Positions 36,139-43,755 of a DNA stretch of 64,000 nt are shown here, piece by piece. This stretch comes from Sphingomonas suaedae. Its GTDB lineage: Bacteria; Pseudomonadota; Alphaproteobacteria; Sphingomonadales; Sphingomonadaceae. The stretch lies in NCBI RefSeq assembly GCF_007833215.1, contig NZ_CP042239.1, forward strand, positions 1,054,001 through 1,118,000. The letters are read 5' to 3'. The stretch's first letter is position 1. Each line of letters begins with the position of its first letter. The notes beneath the pieces were generated by a model. It did not search any database. It saw only the letters and a program-made list of their open reading frames with translations, and was not told the origin of the DNA. The translations under genes were made by a program, and so were the position numbers.

Positions 36139-36174
36139 CCATGTCCTCCCCGCGAGCAACGCCCCCCGGCATCG

Positions 36175-36387
36175 CTACTTCTTGTCCTCGAAACAAGTGG
36201 TGCGCGTCACCTGCACCACCTTGCCGTCCTTGTCCTTGATCTCGTTGCGCCCCTCGACGCACGGTTTCTGTTCGGGCTGCGTCTCGAACCCGCCCGTCCG
36301 CCAGCCGACATACAGCATCACCAGCGCCAGCGCCGCGATCAGCACCAGCCTACGTCTATCGAACCTGCGCTTCACTTTGTCCCACAT
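36175..36387 (-). CDS. Small single-pass membrane protein
   Basis: 70 residues: a basic N-terminus (WDKVKRRFDRRR), one membrane segment (about 14-30) and a polar tail with two cysteines (KPCVEGRN and TTCFEDKK), likely on the periplasmic side. No family recognised. ATG 36387 is preceded by GGGAGGGGCC, a strong ribosome-binding site. It ends 37 bases before the MFS gene and may be co-transcribed. Confidence 0.65.
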   Translation of the reverse strand: MWDKVKRRFDRRRLVLIAALALVMLYVGWRTGGFETQPEQKPCVEGRNEIKDKDGKVVQVTRTTCFEDKK

Positions 36388-36447
36388 GGCCCCTCCCTGC
36401 CTCAACCGCTGTCGCTGTGCAACGCGTGCGTGGGAGGGGACTAAGAC

Positions 36448-37572
36448 CTAAAGGAAATCCTCCAGCACCAACGAGACCGTTCGCGCCGCCCCGCCACGCT
36501 CGACCGTCAGTGGCAGCACCGTCCCGGCCGGCCCCGAAGTCTGCTGGATCAGCGTCTCAAACGTCATCCCCGACAGCCGGTCCCCCGCCTCGATCCCCGC
36601 TTTCTCCGCGGGGCTGCCCGCGCCGACGACGCCGGCGACCACGCCCGATCCCGCGCGCTCGACCCATAGCCCGGCACGGTTGTACTCCGCCGGCTGCGGC
36701 GACTGGCGGTTGCGGGTCAGGAACACCGCACCGTCGCGATTGCTGGTCGCGATGTTGAACAGCCGCAGGATCGGAAGGCCGATGATGCCGGTGTCGAACT
36801 CCTCCCAATCCGGCGTGTCGCGCATCTGGATCAGCGGCCGCTCGATCGTCGCACCGGCCAGCTCGATCCGGTCGGGTCGTATCACGCGGGTCTCCCCGCG
36901 CGGAGCCGCCGGCGACCAGCGCGGCGCGTCCCACAGCCCCGCCGCCTCGGCCGTCTTGCGATAGATCCGCGAGTAATTCGGCATTCCGGTGTCCAGCCCG
37001 AACCGGAAGCTGCGGCCATTCAGCGCGGCATCGGCGAACAGGAAGCGCTTGTCCGCCGTCGCGCCTTTCTGGACGATCGCCTTGTCGAACCGCGTCGCGC
37101 CGGGAAGCGCGGGCAGTCCCCCTTCATGCGCGCGCCACACACCTGCATCGAAATCGAGTTCTCCGTCGGCCAGCGTCAGCACCCATGCGGGAAGCGAGCC
37201 CACCGCTCCATCGCCCAGATCGCGCTCGATCCCCGCCAGCTCGAGCGTGGCGAGCCGAACGCGCCCGCCCAGCATCACATTCTTCGCCTGAAACACGGAA
37301 TAGTCGGTATGGCCCCAGGCGAGCCTCAGCCGACGGCTGCCGATCTTCTTCAGGCCGATCGCTTCGGCGACCCCGCTGTTGATCAGTCCCATCTGTCCGC
37401 CGGTATCGAGCGCGAGCAGAAACGCGCGGTCTCCGTTGAAGGTGCCTTCGACCAGTACCCGCCTGTCGGTAAGCCGAATCGGCACGTTGAAGGGTGCTGC
37501 CGCCGCGCGGGTTGCGCCGCCCAGCAGTGCCGCCGTCGCTCCGGCCAACAGCGGCCGCCGTCCGATAATCAC
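36448..37572 (-). CDS. Exported aspartyl protease family protein with PDZ domain
   Basis: 374 residues. I place the start at GTG 37572, set by AAGGAG eight bases upstream; it gives VIIGRRPLLAGATAALLGG, a signal peptide with an RR pair (possibly Tat). Two retropepsin-like halves follow, with LLALDTGGQMGL and FGLDTGMPNYS as the catalytic Asp motifs, so one chain carries both halves of what is a dimer in retroviruses. The C-terminal 80 residues are PDZ-like (GVVAGVVGAGSPAEKAGIEAGDRL). Probably periplasmic; the substrate is unknown. It diverges from the helicase gene. Confidence 0.82.
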   Translation of the reverse strand: MIIGRRPLLAGATAALLGGATRAAAAPFNVPIRLTDRRVLVEGTFNGDRAFLLALDTGGQMGLINSGVAEAIGLKKIGSRRLRLAWGHTDYSVFQAKNVMLGGRVRLATLELAGIERDLGDGAVGSLPAWVLTLADGELDFDAGVWRAHEGGLPALPGATRFDKAIVQKGATADKRFLFADAALNGRSFRFGLDTGMPNYSRIYRKTAEAAGLWDAPRWSPAAPRGETRVIRPDRIELAGATIERPLIQMRDTPDWEEFDTGIIGLPILRLFNIATSNRDGAVFLTRNRQSPQPAEYNRAGLWVERAGSGVVAGVVGAGSPAEKAGIEAGDRLSGMTFETLIQQTSGPAGTVLPLTVERGGAARTVSLVLEDFL

Positions 37573-37678
37573 TGCCGATCTCCTTGATCCGATTGGGGAA
37601 AGTGTCTTTCGCATTGATGACAATAGCAAGACGGCGATCACGCTTGCCCCGACTCGCCCCGTTCCCTACCTGTTCACA

Positions 37679-40054
37679 ATGTCCGTACCTCAGCCTTCGC
37701 CCGACGATCCCCCGTACCTGCGCGGCCTCAACGCGCCGCAGCGCGAAGCCGTGCTCACGCTCGACGGCCCCGTCCTCGTCCTGGCCGGCGCCGGAACCGG
37801 CAAAACTGCCGCGCTTACCGCCCGCCTCGCCCACCTCCTGTGGACCCGCCGCGCCTACCCGTCCGAAATCCTCAGCGTCACCTTCACCAACAAGGCCGCG
37901 CGCGAGATGCGCGAGCGCGTACGCCACCATGTCGGCGACGCGGTCGAGGGGATGCCGTGGCTCGGCACCTTCCACGCGATCGGCGCCAAGATGCTCCGCC
38001 GCCACGCCGAGCTGGTCGGGCTGCAGAGCAACTTCACCATCCTCGACACCGACGACCAGCTGCGCCTGCTCAAGCAGCTCATCGTCGCCAACGACCTCGA
38101 CGAAAAACGCTGGCCCGCGCGCCAGCTCGGCGGGCTGATCGACGGGTGGAAGAACAAGGGCCTGACCCCCGACATGCTCGACGCGGGCGAGGCGGAGCAT
38201 TTCGCCAACGGCAAGGGCCAGGCGCTCTACCAGCAGTATCAGGACCGCCTGCGCGCGCTTAACGCGTGCGACTTCGGCGACCTGCTGCTGCACATGCTCA
38301 CCATCCTGCGCACCCATCGCGACGTGCTGGCGCAGTATCAGCAGCGCTTCCGCTACATCATGGTGGACGAGTATCAAGACACCAACAGCGTCCAGTATCT
38401 CTGGCTCCGCCTGCTGGCACAGGAGCGCAAGAATATCTGCTGCGTCGGCGACGACGACCAGTCGATCTACAGCTGGCGCGGCGCGCAGGTCGAAAATATC
38501 CTGAAGTTCGAAAAGGACTTTCCGGGCGCCAAGGTCATCCGCCTCGAACAGAATTACCGCTCCACCCCGCACATCCTCGCCGCCGCCGGCGCGGTGATCG
38601 CCAACAACTCCGGCCGCCTTGGCAAGGAATTGTGGACCGAGATCGACGCGGGGGAGAAGGTCCGCGTCATCGGCGTGTGGGACGGCCCGGAAGAAGCGCG
38701 CCGCGTCGGCGAAGACATCGAACGCGCCCGCATCCGTGAGGGCAAGTCGCTGGACGAATTCGCCATCCTCGTCCGCGCCCAGCATCAGACGCGCGAGTTC
38801 GAAGACCGCTTCATCGCGATCGGCCTGCCCTACCGAATCGTCGGCGGCTTCCGCTTCTACGAACGCGCCGAAATCCGCGATGCGCTCGCCTATCTCCGCC
38901 TGGTCCATCAGCCCGCCGACGACCTCGCCTTCGAACGCATCGTCAACGTCCCCAAGCGCGGCCTGGGCGACAAGGCGATCGCCAAGATCCACATGCTCGC
39001 CCGCGCGGAGGGCATCCCGCTGCTCGCCGCCGCCGCGCGCATCCTCGACACCGACGAGCTGACGCCGCAGGCCCGCCGCGCGCTCGGCAGCTTCGTCGGC
39101 GACGTCGCCCGCTGGAGCAACCTTCTAAAATCCTCCCCGGAACGGGGAGAGGGACCATCGCAAAGCGATGGTGGAGGGGGAGCGCGGCAAGCGACCACGT
39201 TCGAGTCCGGGCGGATCGGGTCCCTCCCCCACACCGAACTCGCCCAGATCATCCTCGACGAAAGCGGCTACACCGCGATGTGGCAGGCGGACCGCACCGC
39301 CGAAGCCGCCGGCCGCCTCGAAAACCTCTCCGAACTCGTCCGCGCGATGGAGGAATATGAAACGCTCGGCGCGTTCCTCGAACATGTCAGCCTCGTCATG
39401 GATAACGAGAACAACGCCGACGAGCCCAAGGTCACGATCATGACCATCCACGCGGCCAAGGGGCTGGAATTCGACACCGTTTTCCTCGCAGGATGGGAGG
39501 AAGGCCTGTTCCCCAGCCAGCGCTCGCTCGACGAAGGCGGCCTCGCTTCACTGGAGGAGGAACGCCGCCTCGCCTATGTCGCGATCACCCGCGCCCGCCG
39601 CCTCGCCACCATCCTCCACGCCGCCAACCGCCGCATCTACGGCCAGTGGACCAGCAGCATCCCCAGCCGCTTCGTCGGCGAGCTGCCCAAGGAACATATC
39701 GAGGAGGAAAGCACCATGTCCGGCGGCGCGAGCCTGTGGCGCGCCAACTGGAGCGAACACACCGACCCCTTCGCCCATGTCGGACGCGGCACCGGCCGCG
39801 GCCCCGGCTGGCAACGCGCCGCCGCCCCCAGTTCCACCTTCACCACCGCCCCCAAACGCGTCGTGGAGAACCGCGGCAGCGCAGTCAGCCTGGGCAACAA
39901 GGGCCGCGACGACCTGTCGCTCGGGATGCGCGTCTTCCACCAGAAGTTCGGCTATGGCGAGATCGTCGAGATCGAAGGCAACAAGCTGGAGATCGAGTTC
40001 GAGACCGCCGGGCGGAAGCGGGTGATGGATAGTTTTGTCACGAAGGAAACCTAG
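37679..40054 (+). CDS. pcrA: UvrD/PcrA-type DNA helicase with repeat-encoded insert
   Basis: Superfamily 1A 3'-5' helicase of 791 residues, acting in repair and in removing proteins from DNA. Motif I is LAGAGTGKTAAL, Ia is VTFTNKAAREM, II is MVDEYQDTN, III is GDDDQSIYSWRGA, IV is LEQNYRS, V is TIHAAKGLEFDTVF and VI is YVAITRAR. A Tudor-like end (LSLGMRVFHQKFGYGEIVEIEGNKLEIEF) is typical of PcrA/UvrD. About 32 residues (483-515, DNA 39128-39223) are a palindromic repeat translated in frame. ATG 37679 has no clear Shine-Dalgarno, but the family N-terminus fits. Confidence 0.93.
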   Translation: MSVPQPSPDDPPYLRGLNAPQREAVLTLDGPVLVLAGAGTGKTAALTARLAHLLWTRRAYPSEILSVTFTNKAAREMRERVRHHVGDAVEGMPWLGTFHAIGAKMLRRHAELVGLQSNFTILDTDDQLRLLKQLIVANDLDEKRWPARQLGGLIDGWKNKGLTPDMLDAGEAEHFANGKGQALYQQYQDRLRALNACDFGDLLLHMLTILRTHRDVLAQYQQRFRYIMVDEYQDTNSVQYLWLRLLAQERKNICCVGDDDQSIYSWRGAQVENILKFEKDFPGAKVIRLEQNYRSTPHILAAAGAVIANNSGRLGKELWTEIDAGEKVRVIGVWDGPEEARRVGEDIERARIREGKSLDEFAILVRAQHQTREFEDRFIAIGLPYRIVGGFRFYERAEIRDALAYLRLVHQPADDLAFERIVNVPKRGLGDKAIAKIHMLARAEGIPLLAAAARILDTDELTPQARRALGSFVGDVARWSNLLKSSPERGEGPSQSDGGGGARQATTFESGRIGSLPHTELAQIILDESGYTAMWQADRTAEAAGRLENLSELVRAMEEYETLGAFLEHVSLVMDNENNADEPKVTIMTIHAAKGLEFDTVFLAGWEEGLFPSQRSLDEGGLASLEEERRLAYVAITRARRLATILHAANRRIYGQWTSSIPSRFVGELPKEHIEEESTMSGGASLWRANWSEHTDPFAHVGRGTGRGPGWQRAAAPSSTFTTAPKRVVENRGSAVSLGNKGRDDLSLGMRVFHQKFGYGEIVEIEGNKLEIEFETAGRKRVMDSFVTKET
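39128..39229. repeat. Palindromic repeat inserted in frame within the helicase gene
   Basis: Contains CTCCCC-GGAAC-GGGGAG (39133-39149) and a perfect ACCATCGC-AAA-GCGATGGT hairpin (39154-39172), flanked by G-rich and C-rich runs, as in intergenic repeats of this genome type. It adds 32 residues rich in Gly, Ser and Arg between VARWSNLL and LPHTELAQI and keeps the frame open. Confidence 0.8.
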
Positions 40055-40060
40055 GCCCAC

Positions 40061-40111
40061 TTCTCCCTCTCTCCGCTTGCGGGGAGAGGGCCGGGGAGAG
40101 GGGCTATCCAA
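40061..40111 (+). repeat. 51-base direct repeat, left copy, flanking DUF559 copy 2
   Basis: Begins TTCTCCCTCTCTCCGCTTGC and ends GGGGCTATCCAA. It contains a hairpin (CTCTCTCCGC / GCGGGGAGAG). It starts seven bases after the helicase stop. 49 of 51 bases recur in the same orientation at 40525-40575. Confidence 0.9.
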
Positions 40112-40129
40112 GCAGGGGAACGCCCGAAA

Positions 40130-40480
40130 ATGAGAGACCCCACCCTCCTCGCCCGAGCCCGCCACATGCGCCAGAACCCCACCCCACCCGAAGCGCACCT
40201 CTGGTACCACCTCCGCGCCAAACGCTTCGAAGCCACCAAATTCCGCTTCCAGACCGTCCTCGGCAGCTACATCGTCGACTTCACCAGCCGCACAGCAATG
40301 CTCGCGATCGAAATCGACGGCGACACCCACGCGACCCAGCAGGATTACGACGCTACCCGCACAAGCTATCTCGAATGCGAAGGCTTCCGCGTCCTGCGCT
40401 TCACCAACAGCGACGTGATGACCAACCTGGACGCTGTCCTGACGACGATCGCCAACGCGATCAGCGAACGGCGGAAATAG
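40130..40480 (+). CDS. DUF559 (Vsr-like) endonuclease domain protein, copy 2
   Basis: 116 residues, all DUF559: RARHMRQNPTPPEAHLWYHLRAKRF, KFRFQTVLGSYIVDF (metal Asp), LAIEIDGDTHA (acidic pair) and FRVLRFTNSDV. It is clearly related to the gene at 24672 but far from identical, so the two did not arise by recent duplication. It starts 19 bases after one 51-base repeat and ends 44 bases before a second copy in the same orientation. The nuclease fold is an inference from the family; activity of free-standing members is unproven. Confidence 0.83.
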   Translation: MRDPTLLARARHMRQNPTPPEAHLWYHLRAKRFEATKFRFQTVLGSYIVDFTSRTAMLAIEIDGDTHATQQDYDATRTSYLECEGFRVLRFTNSDVMTNLDAVLTTIANAISERRK

Positions 40481-40524
40481 CCGCCCCTTCGCCTCCGCGC
40501 CTGTCCGCTTGCCGGGAGCCCCCC

Positions 40525-40575
40525 TTCCCCCTCTCTCCGCTCGCGGGGAGAGGGCCGGGGAGAGGGGCTATCCAA
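40525..40575 (+). repeat. 51-base direct repeat, right copy
   Basis: Matches 40061-40111 at 49 of 51 bases, same orientation, 464 bases apart. Together the two copies bracket the DUF559 gene. The stretch from 40481 to 40697 has no gene: it holds this copy, an inverted partial copy at 40634-40663 and purine-rich filler. Confidence 0.9.
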
Positions 40576-40633
40576 AAAAGAACAAACGCCGAGAACCAAC
40601 CAGCCCCCTCTCCCGGCGCCGCTCCGCGCGCCA

Positions 40634-40663
40634 CCCTCTCCCCGCAAGCGGAGAGAGGGAGAA
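40634..40663 (-). repeat. Inverted partial copy of the same repeat
   Basis: CCCTCTCCCCGCAAGCGGAG followed by AGAGGGAGAA is the reverse complement of the first 30 bases of the left direct repeat. It can pair with either direct copy to form a long stem. Confidence 0.85.
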
Positions 40664-40697
40664 GAGAGAGGGAGAAGAGAAAGCCGCCGTCGCGCTG

Positions 40698-41756
40698 CTA
40701 GCGCGTCAGTTCCTGAATCCGCGCCAATATCGCCTTCTCGTGCTGATAAATATCGACGGGGCCTGCGACCGGCAAACGCGCCTCATCCTTACCCACGAAA
40801 GTGCCCAGATACCGCGACGTCGGACTGTTGAAGTGTAGACGCGCTATCGTCTTGCGATTGTTGTCGTCCAGCAGGATCGCGCAATACGACATTGCATCGC
40901 GTATGACGATCCGTTTCGGATCGACTACGCGTGCAGCAATCGCTCGAATGATATTGAATCCTGCAATCTCGTCTTCCGTGGTGATAACGCCTGCATCATC
41001 GGGTGATTGATCGTCCGCACTGTCGATTTCTGGCGCGTTCGACACGCTCAATGCGGACGTCAGACGCTCATTCACCCGGTCTCGTATCAACGCGGAAATT
41101 GACGCTACAATAACACTTTCAAATTGGCTCTTAACCGCCGCCGTGACCCGCCCCTCGTAAACGCGCGCTGCGATCAGCCGGACAAACTCCTCAGAGGGCT
41201 GTTGGAACTCTTTCTGCAGTTCCTTGGCGACCAACGTCTGAAGCTTCAGATTGCCCGCCTCCGCAACAATCTTCGTGATATCAAAGCCGGCCTTGGTGAA
41301 GCTCTCGAGGGTCCTGAAGTCGCTCTTACGCAGCGCGTCGATCTGGACCGTGAAAAACGGCCGCTCGTCCATCTTGTTCGGCGTGTCGATGTCAGAGAAG
41401 AATTTGTAGACGATGCCATTGGTCAAGATCGCCAGTCTCGCCTCAGTGACCGAGAAGTACCGGAAGAGCTGCGAAGCATGGCTCACGTTCAGCTCGACAT
41501 TGGCCGGCTTGCATTCGACGAGAATAGCGACACTACCGCCGTGGCAAATCGCATAATCAACCTTCTCGCCCTTCTTTGTCCCGACGTCACAGGTGAATTC
41601 TGGGATGACCTCGCCGGGATTGAACACGTTATAACCGAGCGCCTGAAGAAACGGCATGACCAAGGCATTTTTAGCGGCCTCTTCGGTCAAAAGCACTTCC
41701 CTATGCTCCCGAGCGACCTGAGCAACCTCGTTTAACTTTGCTTCGAGTTCCGACAT
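40698..41756 (-). CDS. Orphan HsdR-N type restriction endonuclease domain protein
   Basis: 352 residues. The first 110 match the type I restriction HsdR N-terminal nuclease: TEEAAKNALVMPFLQALGYNVFNPGEVIPEF, then the PD-(D/E)xK core with E53, D67 in EKVDYAI and E81-x-K83 in LVECKP, and LFRYFSVTEARLAILTNGIVYKFFSD. No helicase, specificity or methylase gene is present, so this is not a full type I system. The rest is unassigned, with a basic final domain. The DNA is AT-richer than its surroundings. A stand-alone defence nuclease or a remnant are both possible. Confidence 0.78.
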   Translation of the reverse strand: MSELEAKLNEVAQVAREHREVLLTEEAAKNALVMPFLQALGYNVFNPGEVIPEFTCDVGTKKGEKVDYAICHGGSVAILVECKPANVELNVSHASQLFRYFSVTEARLAILTNGIVYKFFSDIDTPNKMDERPFFTVQIDALRKSDFRTLESFTKAGFDITKIVAEAGNLKLQTLVAKELQKEFQQPSEEFVRLIAARVYEGRVTAAVKSQFESVIVASISALIRDRVNERLTSALSVSNAPEIDSADDQSPDDAGVITTEDEIAGFNIIRAIAARVVDPKRIVIRDAMSYCAILLDDNNRKTIARLHFNSPTSRYLGTFVGKDEARLPVAGPVDIYQHEKAILARIQELTR

Positions 41757-41850
41757 ACTTCCCCCGTCAACCGCAAAAATGGTCGTGATTTAGACCGGGA
41801 TTTGGCTGTGATTGTCAATGGGCACTGTAGAAAATCGAGAAGTCACAAAG

Positions 41851-41880
41851 GTTTGCGACTAACCGGAACAAACCGCAAAC
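41851..41880. promoter_or_regulatory. Palindromic site upstream of the HTH gene
   Basis: GTTTGCG and CGCAAAC, seven perfect bases each, 16 bases apart, in the AT-richer gap between the HsdR-N gene and the HTH gene. The site ends 43 bases before the HTH start. It looks like an operator, possibly for self-control; no experiment supports this. Confidence 0.45.
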
Positions 41881-41923
41881 AAACCCTTTCCTACAAGCCC
41901 CATCTCAGCACATAAACTGGTGG

Positions 41924-42373
41924 ATGAACGACTCACCCACCCCGCCCGCCCCATCCCCAACCGGCATGTCCGACGAGGATGAAGCCATCCTCGCCTTCAC
42001 GCCCGCCCCCACCTGTGGCCGCGCCGATGGCTGGACTGCGCGCCGACAAACGGACTTCATCCACGCCCTCGCGGTCATGGGCACCGTCACCCGCGCCTGC
42101 AAAGCCGTCGGCATGAGCCGCCAGACCGCGTACAAATTGCGCGAGCGGCCCGAGGCGGCGGACTTCGCCCGCGCCTGGGATGCGGCGTTGATGATGGGCT
42201 ATGATCGCATGTTCAGCATGGCGATGGACCGCGCGCTCAACGGCGTCACCCGTCCGCGCTATTATCGCGGGCGCCAGATCGGCACGATCACCCGCCCCGA
42301 TTTCCGCATGGCGCTGGCCGCGCTGGCCGAGCCTCCCGCACCGCCGCAGCGCCGTCCGAAGCTGACAGAATGA
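41924..42373 (+). CDS. Helix-turn-helix protein, terminase-small-subunit-like
   Basis: 149 residues. RADGWTARRQTDFIHALAVMGTVTRACKAVGMSRQTAYKLRERPEAADFARAWDAALMMGYDRMF is an HTH domain like those of phage terminase small subunits; many sphingomonad chromosomes carry such genes away from any phage. MAMDRALNGVTRPRYYRGRQIG is the typical follow-on. The C-terminus is shorter than I recall for the family and ends in a proline-rich tail. A palindromic site lies just upstream. The function is unknown. No phage genes are nearby. Confidence 0.7.
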   Translation: MNDSPTPPAPSPTGMSDEDEAILAFTPAPTCGRADGWTARRQTDFIHALAVMGTVTRACKAVGMSRQTAYKLRERPEAADFARAWDAALMMGYDRMFSMAMDRALNGVTRPRYYRGRQIGTITRPDFRMALAALAEPPAPPQRRPKLTE

Positions 42374-42394
42374 AGCGCGTTGCGCGGAACTTCG

Positions 42395-42841
42395 TCAGTT
42401 TCCCGCCGCCGTCACACCTCGCTCCACCCGCACCGCACCGACCGCCCACAGCGCCCACGCGATCAGCAACGGCTGCGCCAGCAGGCGCGGCACATGGTAC
42501 CACGCCGACAGCCCCGCCCCGCTTCCGCCCAGCCACGTCAGGTCGATCATCGCGTGCTTCACATTGGCCGGCCACACGCACAGCGCATAGAGCGCCAGCG
42601 CCCACCCCGCGGCCAGCCGCCATTTGCGGGTCATCAGTGCCGCGGCACAGATCATCTCGGCCGCGCCGGTGGTCAGCACCACCTCATGCGCGTCCCATGG
42701 CACCCATGCGGGGACGATCCGCACCATCGCATCGGTGAACAGGAAATGCGCCACCCCCGCCACCGCATAGAAGAGCGCGAGCAGCCACCGCCCGATCCGC
42801 CGCCCCCGCGTCTCCGGCACATCGGGGCGTGCGGCGTGCAT
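42395..42841 (-). CDS. DoxX-like membrane protein
   Basis: 148 residues with four membrane segments (about 17-35, 50-68, 75-95 and 115-138). RWLLALFYAVAGVAHFLFTDAMVRIVPAWVPWDAHEVVLTTGAAEMICAAALM matches the DoxX/DUF4345-like type (G-x-x-HF early, E in segment 2). The function is not defined. It ends the tpiA transcription unit: its start is three bases after the tpiA stop on the minus strand. Confidence 0.8.
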   Translation of the reverse strand: MHAARPDVPETRGRRIGRWLLALFYAVAGVAHFLFTDAMVRIVPAWVPWDAHEVVLTTGAAEMICAAALMTRKWRLAAGWALALYALCVWPANVKHAMIDLTWLGGSGAGLSAWYHVPRLLAQPLLIAWALWAVGAVRVERGVTAAGN

Positions 42842-42844
42842 CGC

Positions 42845-43591
42845 CTACAGCTTCGCGGCGGCTTCGATAATCGGCACGAACTTCTCCGCCGTCAGGCTCG
42901 CTCCGCCGACCAGCGCGCCATCGACATTGTCGACCGCCAGGATGGTCGCGGCATTCGCCCCGGTCACCGACCCGCCATACAGGATGCGGATCGCCTCGGC
43001 CTTCTCCGCACCCACCATCATGCCCAGCTTGGCGCGGGCGATGGCGTGGATCAGCTCGATTTCCTCCAGCGTCGGGGTGCGCCCGGTGCCGATCGCCCAG
43101 CGCGGTTCATAGGCCAAGGTGAGCCAGCTGCCGTCCGCATCCTCGGGCACCGATTTCTCGATCTGCGCCTGCACCACCCGCTCGGCGCGACCGGCATTGC
43201 GCTCCGCCTCGGTCTCGCCGACGCACAGGATGACGTTCAGGCCATGGCGATGCGCCGCCGCCGCCTTGGCCCAGGCGTCGTGGCTGGTCTCGTTCTGGTC
43301 GGCGCGCCGCTCGCTATGCCCGACGATGGTCAGCGTCGCCCCGGCATCCTTGAGCATCGCGGCCGAGATACACCCGGTATGCGCGCCGCTGTCATGCTCA
43401 TGGCAATCCTGCCCGCCGATCGGCATCCCGCTCGCAACCGCCACCGCCGGGGCGATCAGCGTCGCCGGGGGGCACAGCGCCACGTCGACGCCGGGATTGG
43501 CCGCGGCGGCCGCCGCGATCGCCTCCACCTCGGGCAGCGAGGCGGTAACGCCGTTCATCTTCCAGTTTCCCGCCACCAGCTTGCGCCGCAT
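42845..43591 (-). CDS. tpiA: Triose-phosphate isomerase
   Basis: Glycolysis and gluconeogenesis: interconverts DHAP and glyceraldehyde 3-phosphate. 248 residues, TIM barrel. N9 and K11 in AGNWKMNG, the catalytic His in TIVGHSERR, the catalytic Glu in LAYEPRWAIGTG (loop 6) and the YGGSVTGANAATI phosphate loop are all present. ATG 43591, behind GGGGAAGCGGG, was preferred over a codon 20 residues upstream. It diverges from ppiD across a 164-base region that should hold promoters for both. Confidence 0.97.
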   Translation of the reverse strand: MRRKLVAGNWKMNGVTASLPEVEAIAAAAAANPGVDVALCPPATLIAPAVAVASGMPIGGQDCHEHDSGAHTGCISAAMLKDAGATLTIVGHSERRADQNETSHDAWAKAAAAHRHGLNVILCVGETEAERNAGRAERVVQAQIEKSVPEDADGSWLTLAYEPRWAIGTGRTPTLEEIELIHAIARAKLGMMVGAEKAEAIRILYGGSVTGANAATILAVDNVDGALVGGASLTAEKFVPIIEAAAKL

Positions 43592-43755
43592 CCCGCTTCC
43601 CCTTTGTCCACTATTGGACAGGCCGATAGGCCGCGCTGCCAGACCGCACAAGCGTCTTGCCCGCCGTCCCCGCCCCGTTCGCGTCCGTTGTCGCTTGATG
43701 CCCGTCCCCGTGCCCCCTAAAGCGAGCGCAATCCATCCCTCTTCAGCGGGTATCC

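Noticed and set aside
37124..38992. 622-codon minus-strand frame at the 5' end of the helicase gene.
   Set aside because: It lies over helicase motifs I to IV on the other strand and continues into the protease gene in a wrong frame.
40061..40663. CRISPR array.
   Set aside because: Only two direct copies, 464 bases apart with a gene between them, no regular spacers and no cas genes.
41924..42373. Prophage remnant.
   Set aside because: Only a terminase-small-subunit-like HTH is present; no capsid, portal, integrase or lysis gene is in the window.
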